The notes beneath the pieces were generated by a model that did not search any database, was not told where the DNA came from, and saw only the letters and a list, made by a program, of their open reading frames with translations. Made by a program: the position numbers and the translations under genes. This document shows positions 1-6,292 of a DNA stretch of 25,714 nt, in pieces. The stretch's first letter is position 1. Each line of letters opens with the position of its first letter. Source of the DNA: JBLMZW01 sp050259035 (lineage in GTDB: Bacteria > Bacillota > Syntrophomonadia > Syntrophomonadales > DTU052); contig JBLMZW010000178.1 in NCBI GenBank assembly GCA_050259035.1, forward strand, positions 1 to 25,714, in the 5' to 3' direction.

Positions 1-313
1 TTAAGAAACTCTATTCTTGCCCCGGGAAGGATTTTTACCATTTTTGGAGAAATCAGTATTTATCAATATTGCACTTTTAACCCAATCGCGGTTTTTTATA
101 GTACCCCACATTGATTTTCAATTTAACTTAAATTATTATAAAGGTACTTTAAATGAAAAGGATGTATGTATGTCTGAGGTTGTCCATCAATCGCAGTAGT
201 TTAATATAGGCGAGCAGATAGCATTCAACTTGCCCTCTTATAAGGGCTTAATTTGTTGTGCTGTTTGCAGCGGATGAACACCGGCGGGCATAAACTGAAA
301 TATTACCTTTAAT

Positions 314-340
314 GCCGTGATCGATGCACGGTTTTTTATT
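314..340 (+). terminator. Intrinsic terminator-like hairpin 1
   Basis: CCGTG (315-319) pairs with CACGG (327-331) around a 7-nt loop and is followed by six T residues (332-337). Its left arm shares C315-C316 with a competing upstream hairpin (287-316), so both cannot form at once. It could end an upstream transcript or act as an attenuator. Confidence 0.6.
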
Positions 341-364
341 TGTTACAATTCCTTTATGAAATAT

Positions 365-406
365 ACCGGGCCATGCCAGAGGTGTTCTGACGCGACCCGG
401 TTTTTT
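365..406 (+). terminator. Intrinsic terminator-like hairpin 2
   Basis: ACCGGG (365-370) pairs with CCCGGT (396-401) and runs into a T tract (401-406). It ends only 6 nt before the ribosome binding site of the downstream gene (413-420). That position is unusual for a plain terminator of an upstream gene and suggests attenuation. Confidence 0.6.
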
Positions 407-428
407 ATTGATAAGGGAGGATAGAACT

Positions 429-2396
429 ATGAATATCGCATCGATGCAGGCGTTGGAATTTGATAAGGTTTTAGAACGAGTCAGTGAGTACGCCATGACC
501 GAAGGAGCCCGGTTACGGATTAATAATCTTACCCCTTCGGCGGATTTGGATCAGATAAGGTCCTGGATGAATGAGACTACTGAAGCAAGAGCCATGCTGG
601 ATCAGAACTCCAGCGTACCTATACCGGCTATGGAAAATCTTCCGGACCTTTTAACCCGTCTTAATAAAGGCATGGTCTTAACGCCCGGGGATCTGGATTC
701 TTGCCGCCAACTGCTGGAGTCAGTTAAGCGGATTCAGAAATACATGGATTCCATGCAGTTTGTAGGGCCGCAGGTGGCCAGCTATGCCCTGTCCATGTAT
801 GAACTGGCCGATCTTCGTGAGGAAATTACGAAGTCTATCATTAACAATCAGGTGGACGATCGGGCTAGTGCAGAGCTGGCGAGAATCCGTAAACGAATCA
901 TTATCGCGGAGGACCGGATCAAGCAAAAGCTGAATGATGTATTAAAATCCTCAGCTTACGCAGCCATGCTGCAGGATGTGGTTGCCCTGGAAAGGATGGG
1001 ACGCCACGTGGTTCCGGTTCGGCGGCAGTTCAGCAAGACTTTTCCGGGCCATATAATTGACTATTCTTCCACCGGGGCTACGGTCTTCATGGAGCCTTCG
1101 GCAATTGCCAAATTCCATGATGAATTGAACCGACTGCAAGCGGAAGAGGAAGCTGAGGTATTCCGGATTCTTACCTATCTTACTGGATTGGTTGAGGAGT
1201 CAGCCCGGGAATTGTCTATAAATGTGGAGGCTATTACGCATTACGATTTCATTTTCGCTAAGGCGAAATACAGCCGGGAGCTTAACATGCGGTCCGTCGA
1301 ACTAAACACCAGGGGGAAAACGGTCATAGTCGATGGCCGCCATCCCCTTTTGGGCAGCGGCGCGGTGCCTCTGAACTTTCATATCGGGGTTGATTACCGG
1401 GCTCTAATCATTACCGGACCAAACACCGGTGGAAAAACCGTGGCCTTAAAAAGCATCGGTTTGATCACCATGATGTGCCAGGCAGGCATGCATGCACCGG
1501 TGGGAGAAGAAAGCGAGATCGCGATTTTTTCCGATATCCTGGTTGATATCGGCGATGGACAGAGCATTGAGCAATCCTTAAGCACTTTTTCCGCCCATGT
1601 ACGTAATATTATCACCATCGTCAATTGCTCAGATCCTTCCACTCTGGTCATTATGGATGAATTGGGAGCTGGAACCGATCCCGGCGAAGGCCGGGGGTTT
1701 GCCATTGCGGTCCTGGAGGAGATCTATGCCCGGGGAGCAACTATCGTATCAACCACCCACCTGGGAGAGATTAAGGAGTTTGCATCACGGGCCGAGGGAT
1801 TCAGAAACGGGCGCATGGAGTTTGACCTGGATAACCTGCAGCCCCTGTATCAATTGAGAATCGGAAGCCCGGGTGACAGCCACGCCTTTTTAATTGCCTT
1901 ACGTCTGGGTATGGAGCCCCGGCTTATTGAGCGGGCTCACGAGATAACTTACGGGGAAAAGACCGTCTATTCCCCGGTTTCATTAGGCACGGCAGAGGTA
2001 ACTGACCGGGCAGCCATTCAAACCCACCAGGAGGAATCAAGGTCTTTCGATGAGAGAGAAACGAATAAGGCCCGGCGGGAGCGGAGCCAAAAGTATGTCA
2101 AAGAAGACTTTAAACGTGGTGACCGGGTTTACATTAGCACCATGGGACGAACCGGCATAGTCTGTGAGGAGGAGAACAGTAAAGGCGATCTGGTGGTAAT
2201 GGTAATGAAGAAGAAATACCGGATTAACAAGCAGCGTTTATCGCTGCATCTCAGCTGTGAAGAATTGTACCCGGAAGACTATGATCTGGATGTTGTCCTG
2301 GAGAGCAAGGAAAACAGAAAGAAACGGAAGATTATGAGTAAACACCATATTGAGGGGTTGGTAATTGAGGTTAAGGACGATATTGAACCACTTTAG
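429..2396 (+). CDS. mutS2: MutS2-family ATPase lacking the Smr domain
   Basis: A MutS2-type DNA-structure or ribosome-acting ATPase, 655 aa. The start is ATG 429, with AAGGGAGG at 413-420 and an 8-nt spacer; an in-frame TTG at 408 lies in the preceding T tract and has no such site. The N-terminal MutS-like clamp/lever region covers about residues 1-300. Walker A GPNTGGKT is at 330-337, Walker B ends in D410-E411 and is followed by the family GAGTDP motif. A KOW-like stretch (GDRVYISTMGRTGIV) follows at roughly 560-575. Family members are usually about 780 aa and end in a Smr nuclease domain. Here the coiled-coil insert after the ATPase is short and the protein stops about 80 residues after the KOW-like motif, with no Smr sequence. 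Known MutS2 proteins suppress recombination or split collided ribosomes. Without Smr, only the ATPase/clamp activity can be expected. Confidence 0.85.
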   Translation: MNIASMQALEFDKVLERVSEYAMTEGARLRINNLTPSADLDQIRSWMNETTEARAMLDQNSSVPIPAMENLPDLLTRLNKGMVLTPGDLDSCRQLLESVKRIQKYMDSMQFVGPQVASYALSMYELADLREEITKSIINNQVDDRASAELARIRKRIIIAEDRIKQKLNDVLKSSAYAAMLQDVVALERMGRHVVPVRRQFSKTFPGHIIDYSSTGATVFMEPSAIAKFHDELNRLQAEEEAEVFRILTYLTGLVEESARELSINVEAITHYDFIFAKAKYSRELNMRSVELNTRGKTVIVDGRHPLLGSGAVPLNFHIGVDYRALIITGPNTGGKTVALKSIGLITMMCQAGMHAPVGEESEIAIFSDILVDIGDGQSIEQSLSTFSAHVRNIITIVNCSDPSTLVIMDELGAGTDPGEGRGFAIAVLEEIYARGATIVSTTHLGEIKEFASRAEGFRNGRMEFDLDNLQPLYQLRIGSPGDSHAFLIALRLGMEPRLIERAHEITYGEKTVYSPVSLGTAEVTDRAAIQTHQEESRSFDERETNKARRERSQKYVKEDFKRGDRVYISTMGRTGIVCEEENSKGDLVVMVMKKKYRINKQRLSLHLSCEELYPEDYDLDVVLESKENRKKRKIMSKHHIEGLVIEVKDDIEPL

Positions 2397-2414
2397 GATT
2401 CTGCTTTATTCTTC

Positions 2415-3683
2415 CTACATCCAGTAACGCAAGAATAGGTAGACAGTACAGATGACAATTGACATCAGCATCAGAGGGAAACCGATTTTTAAGTAGTCCA
2501 TGAAGCGGATGGGATTACCCATTCTCTCGGACATACCTGCAACGATAACATTGGCGGATGCTCCGATCAGAGTTCCGTTGCCGCCCAGGCAAGCTCCCAG
2601 CGAGAGGGCCCACCAGATAGATTCCATGGGCATATGGGTTAAGTTCCCTACCGTATCCAACAATGGAAGCATGGTGGCTACGAAGGGGATGTTATCAATA
2701 AATGCCGAAGCTATGGCAGACAGCCAGAGGACCAGCATCCCGGTTTGCATAAGATTGCCGTGGGTTATTTTCAAGGATTCTTGGGCCAGGATTTTAATAA
2801 CCCCCTGGACATCCATGGCACCAACAATGACAAACAAGCCGGCGAAGAAAAAGATAGTCGGCCATTCGACGGATAGCAGGGTCTCCTCCGGTTCCTCTCC
2901 GGATATAATCATCAAAAGAGCCGCCCCCATCAAGGCGATGGTGGCAGATTCGAGTTTCAAAGTCTGGTGCAGCAAAAAGCCAACGATGGTTAAGGCCAAT
3001 ATAATTAAGGCTTTTTTAAGCAGAACCCGGTCTTTGATAAAATCGATGGGGTTGAGTTCAAGCAGGCTGTTTATCCTATCGTCAGTAGTTTTAAGGTCTT
3101 TTCGGTATATAAGAAGCATGACTCCGATGGTTGCCAGCAGAACCACAACTATCACCGGGGCAAGGTTAGCAGCGAAATCCAGAAATCCCAGTCCGGTGGC
3201 GCTTCCGATCATAATATTTGGGGGATCGCCGATTAGAGTGGCCGTTCCTCCGATATTAGAGGCTATGATTTCTAGCAAAAGGTAAGGCATGGGGGATACG
3301 TCCAGCCGGTCGGTTAGAGCCACGGTCACCGGTACTATCAGGAGCACGGTGGTTACGTTGTCCAGAAAAGCCGAGACAACTGCCGTGACTACGGCCAGAG
3401 CCGCCAGGATCGCCAGGGGACGCCCCCTGGTGATCTGGGCCGACTTAACTGCCAGGTATTCAAATACTCCGCTCCTTTTGGTGATGGTAACGATTATCAT
3501 CATTCCAATAAGAAGCCCGATGGTATTAAAGTCTATATAGTCAACTGCCTGCTCCTGGGAAAGCACGTGTAAGACGATTAATAAAGCTGCTCCGGTCAGT
3601 GCTATTATGGCCCGGTGTAATTTTTCCGACATGATTGCCACATAAGCGAGCACAAATACCGCTATTGACAACCAGAAATACAA
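2415..3683 (-). CDS. ArsB/NhaD-type (ion transporter superfamily) membrane transporter
   Basis: A polytopic membrane protein of 422 aa with about 11-12 hydrophobic segments. It has the internal two-repeat layout of the ArsB/NhaD/P-protein group: SAFLDNVTT (104-112) with SNIGGTATLIGDPPN (142-156) in the first half, and SAFIDN (326-331) with GGNGTLIGASAN (367-378) in the second. Relatives are Na+/H+ antiporters (NhaD), arsenite exporters and organic-anion carriers; the sequence alone does not fix the substrate. The start is TTG (3681-3683), with GAAGGGGGA 7 nt upstream. It lies 82 nt downstream of the aminomutase gene on the same strand with no clear terminator between, so it probably shares that c-di-AMP-controlled transcript. 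That makes Na+/H+ or osmolyte-related transport the best guess. Its 3' end converges on the MutS2-family gene with 18 nt between. Confidence 0.85.
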   Translation of the reverse strand: MYFWLSIAVFVLAYVAIMSEKLHRAIIALTGAALLIVLHVLSQEQAVDYIDFNTIGLLIGMMIIVTITKRSGVFEYLAVKSAQITRGRPLAILAALAVVTAVVSAFLDNVTTVLLIVPVTVALTDRLDVSPMPYLLLEIIASNIGGTATLIGDPPNIMIGSATGLGFLDFAANLAPVIVVVLLATIGVMLLIYRKDLKTTDDRINSLLELNPIDFIKDRVLLKKALIILALTIVGFLLHQTLKLESATIALMGAALLMIISGEEPEETLLSVEWPTIFFFAGLFVIVGAMDVQGVIKILAQESLKITHGNLMQTGMLVLWLSAIASAFIDNIPFVATMLPLLDTVGNLTHMPMESIWWALSLGACLGGNGTLIGASANVIVAGMSERMGNPIRFMDYLKIGFPLMLMSIVICTVYLFLRYWM

Positions 3684-3765
3684 CTTGAAATCCCCCTTCG
3701 ATGGCCTGTCCGGCTAATATATCCATTACTTGGTTTCTCAAAGGTCTATTATGGCATATTTAACC

Positions 3766-5013
3766 TCAGTAGTCCATCGAATCCCCGATTTCGATTTGCC
3801 GTCCTTCCCAGGTCCTTAACACCACCCTGCCGGGTAGAATATTGACCAGGTAACCCGGGGTGAGCGGGATCTTCCCCCAGCCGTGCGGAGCGTTAATTAT
3901 ATAGGTTGGGACCCCTAGCCCCGAGGTATGCCCCCGGAGGGAGTCGATTATTTCCAGTCCCTTCCCTATTCCGCACCACCAGTGGCTGGTCCCCTTCACT
4001 TCCTTGGGGTGGAAGATATAGTAAGGCCGCACCCGGATGCGAAGTAGTTCATGGTTCAATTTCCGCATGATATTTGGATCATCATTGATGCCTCTTAACA
4101 ATACTGCCTGATTGCCCAGGATGGCTCCGGCCTCCACCAGCCGGTCACATGCCTGTTTGGCTTCGGCTGTTATTTCCAGAGGGTGATTGAATTGAGTGTT
4201 GATATACACCGGCGGATGTTTCTTTATTACCTCGCACAGTGCCGGGGTAACTCTCTGCGGCATGGTTACCAGGGCCCTGGTTCCTATGCGTTTGATCTCC
4301 ACATGGGGAATGCTGTCCAATTCACCTAGAATGTAATCCAGGTACTTATCGCTTAAGAGCAAAGCGTCCCCGCCGGTTATTAATACATCTCTAATTTCCT
4401 CGTTTTCCCGGATATAACTGATAGCATTCTCAATATCAGCCCGGCGGGCGTGCTGATCCTCTTCGCCGATGTTGCGGCGCCGCTGGCAATGGCGGCAGAA
4501 CATGGCGCACTGGTTGGTTACATTTATGATCAGGCGATCCGGGTAGCGTCGGGTAACACAGGGCGCGGGGGAAGTACCTTCCTCATCCATAGGGTCGAGA
4601 CTGCCGCCGCCTGACAATTCACGAATATCGGGGACAGATTGTTTGAAAGCCGGGTTTTGATGATAGTTCTGGTCGATAAGGCTTAGATAGTAGGGCGAAA
4701 TTGCCCATCGATAGGCTTTGGCGACCTTTTGAATTCTTCGGGTCTCAACCGCGCTTAATCCCAATATAATAGCCAGCATGGCCGGATCCTTGATCCGATT
4801 GCGCAGCTGCCACTTCCAATCGTCCCAGTCATCCTGCGTCGCCTGCAAGATGGTCAGGATCTGATTTTTTCTCTCCTCTATCTGTTCGGAGCAGGTCAAA
4901 CCGGTTGGAATCCTTTGGCTGGCTGTCAGATAACCGGCAGTATCCTGCGCCAATTCTTCAGCTCGCATTATGGCCTGAAATCGCTTATCGTCTTGCATAG
5001 AATTAATCTGCAT
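3766..5013 (-). CDS. eam: Glutamate 2,3-aminomutase (KamA-family radical SAM enzyme)
   Basis: A PLP- and [4Fe-4S]-dependent radical SAM aminomutase, 415 aa. It is predicted to convert L-glutamate to beta-glutamate in the cytoplasm. The radical-SAM cluster motif is C169-x3-C173-x2-C176, and the PLP-binding lysine is K381 in APHGWGK. In lysine 2,3-aminomutase two aspartates (D293 and D330 in the Clostridium subterminale enzyme) bind the substrate's epsilon-amino group. Here these positions are K337 (HPKEVK) and N374 (IINAP), 37 residues apart as in the family. The Lys/Asn pair is what I recall as diagnostic of the clostridial glutamate 2,3-aminomutase. ATG start, with AAGGAGG at 5021-5027 and a 7-nt spacer. 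A c-di-AMP riboswitch precedes it and a transporter gene follows in the same direction. Beta-glutamate is a known compatible solute. Being lysine 2,3-aminomutase is less likely because of the two substitutions. Confidence 0.85.
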   Translation of the reverse strand: MQINSMQDDKRFQAIMRAEELAQDTAGYLTASQRIPTGLTCSEQIEERKNQILTILQATQDDWDDWKWQLRNRIKDPAMLAIILGLSAVETRRIQKVAKAYRWAISPYYLSLIDQNYHQNPAFKQSVPDIRELSGGGSLDPMDEEGTSPAPCVTRRYPDRLIINVTNQCAMFCRHCQRRRNIGEEDQHARRADIENAISYIRENEEIRDVLITGGDALLLSDKYLDYILGELDSIPHVEIKRIGTRALVTMPQRVTPALCEVIKKHPPVYINTQFNHPLEITAEAKQACDRLVEAGAILGNQAVLLRGINDDPNIMRKLNHELLRIRVRPYYIFHPKEVKGTSHWWCGIGKGLEIIDSLRGHTSGLGVPTYIINAPHGWGKIPLTPGYLVNILPGRVVLRTWEGRQIEIGDSMDY

Positions 5014-5077
5014 ACATAACCCTCCTTGGCCAAAGCCTGTATTTCGATTACGTGTGCGGAACCACTTCTATTCGGGC

Positions 5078-5176
5078 TCTGAAATCCTAACCAGCCGACC
5101 TTGAGATACAACGGCTATATATCAAGGCCGTTCTCCCTTATCGGCGATAAGCAAACAAAAGTACCAAAGACCTGGT
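5078..5176 (-). promoter_or_regulatory. Possible expression platform between the riboswitch and eam
   Basis: Several hairpins lie 3' of the aptamer on the minus strand. A 5-bp stem (5163-5176) runs into a T-rich stretch (5152-5162) and is a weak terminator candidate. A perfect CTTATC/GATAAG stem sits at 5137-5151. Two mutually exclusive stems follow: AACGGC/GCCGTT (5110-5132) and CCTTGA/TCAAGG (5099-5127). None is a textbook terminator with a long U-run, so the switching mechanism is not clear from reading alone. Confidence 0.35.
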
Positions 5177-5300
5177 GCCTTGCAACGCTTACGAGGTTAG
5201 CTGACGGATTAGGGCCCAGGGCTGGCCCTTCCGGATATTCCGGATTCACCCCAAAAGTTGGTTCCCCCGATCCTCCCGCAGGAGGACTCAGCGAATAAAT
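5170..5300 (-). promoter_or_regulatory. c-di-AMP (ydaO/yuaA) riboswitch aptamer
   Basis: Read on the minus strand, this stretch carries the conserved ydaO/yuaA pieces in order: CGCT opening the first stem (5290-5293), a TCCTCC/GGAGGA stem, GGGGGAACCA, TTTTGGGGTGAATCC, a GGGCC...GGCCC arm, then ATCCGTCAGCTAACC, and AGCG closing the first stem (5186-5189). The class binds two c-di-AMP molecules and usually turns genes off; its regulon is typically osmolyte and potassium transport or cell-wall hydrolases. Here it lies about 170 nt upstream of the glutamate 2,3-aminomutase start. A short reading frame on the opposite strand (5101-5298) is an accident of this RNA. Confidence 0.92.
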
Positions 5301-5400
5301 GGTATATGGTACCCAATAGTTTCGTATTTAGTTAATTAGCTGCCGCCCGGGCTCTGCCGGGCCTGCCTTTCAATCACCCCTTCCCTTAAGTTGTTCGGTA

Positions 5401-5423
5401 TATAAAAGTGGGCAATCGCCCAC
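5401..5423 (-). terminator. Intrinsic terminator on the minus strand, upstream of the riboswitch
   Basis: GTGGGC (5408-5413) and GCCCAC (5418-5423) form a perfect 6-bp stem with a 4-nt loop. On the minus strand it is followed by TTTTATA (5407-5401). No known gene lies upstream on that strand up to the divergent gene at 5659, so it appears to end a short transcript or shield the riboswitch from read-through. Confidence 0.65.
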
Positions 5424-5608
5424 TCTGGCAAACCTATTCTATCTCATCTTAGCACCCCGCTAGTAACCCCACAAGTGAGATCTTACTTCCAAATTTGACA
5501 GTTATTCTTATTCTAAGACAGAGTTAGCTAATAATCGGGGCAATTTAATGTGTTTAACCGCCATAAGATGATATGGCAAAAGGTGCCACCTCCTTTTTCC
5601 ATTTAAGT

Positions 5609-5614
5609 TATAAT
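5609..5614 (+). promoter_or_regulatory. Probable -10 box for the 113-aa membrane protein gene
   Basis: A perfect TATAAT lies 45 nt before the start codon at 5659. No good -35 box is found at 16-18 nt spacing, so this rests on the -10 hexamer and its position only. The rest of 5430-5600 shows no convincing gene. Confidence 0.35.
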
Positions 5615-5658
5615 AAAAACACCCTGGACAGTCCGGTGGAAAAGGTGGGAATACTGAT

Positions 5659-6000
5659 ATGTGGCAGAAGATTAAGAACCATATTGAATGGCTGCAAAAC
5701 CTCGAAAGACAAGACTTACCCCATGATGAACTGCGCCTGGTAATGGGCCAGATTATCGAAATCCGAAAATACTTTCAGCACGAGAGGCTGATTCATCTCC
5801 TGGTCACACTGGGTTTTGCCATTGTAGTTCTGTTCGTTTTTTATATGTTTATCACTCAAAACGGTGTTCTTTATGCCATCCTACTGCTGATATTGGCTTT
5901 GTTGGAAGCCGCCTATGTGGTTCATTACTACCGTTTGGAGAACGGCGTGCAGCAAATATGGGAAATAGAAAAGCGACTGAATGACCGCCTGTGGAGCTAA
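5659..6000 (+). CDS. Small two-helix membrane protein of unknown function
   Basis: 113 aa and not recognised. An amphipathic, charged N-terminal helix (1-42) is followed by two hydrophobic helices (about 44-65 and 69-91) and a short charged tail rich in E, R and K. This predicts an integral membrane hairpin with both ends on the same side, probably the cytoplasm. The ATG start has a GGTGG-containing purine tract about 10 nt upstream, and a TATAAT box lies at 5609. It stands alone between the divergent riboswitch/eam unit and a secreted-protein gene; the neighbours give no functional clue. Confidence 0.7.
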   Translation: MWQKIKNHIEWLQNLERQDLPHDELRLVMGQIIEIRKYFQHERLIHLLVTLGFAIVVLFVFYMFITQNGVLYAILLLILALLEAAYVVHYYRLENGVQQIWEIEKRLNDRLWS

Positions 6001-6209
6001 CTAGATTAATTCGCCTTCCTTGACCATGTTTCCCTCTTCCCTTCCTATCGCAATACTGTTCTCCAGGCGTTTGCCCATCAAGCAATGAATAGTCGTTAAA
6101 TAAATCCCCAACATTGTAGATTGGAGGAAATAGAAAGTATCTTTTTGTCGAAACTTAGCGCTTAATGACCTATTTGTTTAATGGCGAGTTATACAGGAGT
6201 TTTCTAAAA

Positions 6210-6215
6210 TATAAT
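6210..6215 (+). promoter_or_regulatory. Probable -10 box for the secreted CARDB protein gene
   Basis: TATAAT lies 78 nt upstream of the GTG start at 6293. A weak TTATAC (6189-6194) is the only -35-like hexamer nearby, at 15-nt spacing. The rest of the 6001-6292 gap shows no gene. Confidence 0.35.
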
Positions 6216-6292
6216 AAAACACCTCAAAGTTTCTTTTTATAGAATTGGGTCGTAACGGTTCTTAACTGTAAATGGTGTTGGGAGGGTAAAAG

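Larger units (their letters stand above)
1..428. other. Gene-free leader region upstream of the MutS2-family gene
   Basis: No convincing gene lies here. A 60-codon frame at 17-199 has no ribosome binding site and no recognisable composition. The stretch holds a GCCCT/AGGGC hairpin (232-247), a long imperfect hairpin pairing GGCAT (287-291) with ATGCC (312-316), and two terminator-like hairpins listed separately. Together they look like the structured end of an upstream transcript or an attenuating leader. Confidence 0.5.

Noticed and set aside
2500..3285. Long plus-strand open frame (261 codons) opposite the transporter gene
   Set aside because: It is antisense to a clear membrane protein with conserved family motifs. 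It has no ribosome binding site, and its composition is that of a reversed hydrophobic gene.
3766..5013. Annotation as lysine 2,3-aminomutase
   Set aside because: Both lysine-side-chain-binding aspartates are replaced (K337, N374) by the residues expected for glutamate 2,3-aminomutase.
5101..5298. Plus-strand 65-codon frame
   Set aside because: It lies exactly over the c-di-AMP riboswitch on the other strand and has no ribosome binding site.
5495..5500. Perfect TTGACA as a -35 box for the 113-aa gene
   Set aside because: No -10 box follows at 16-18 nt, and the TATAAT at 5609 is more than 100 nt away.
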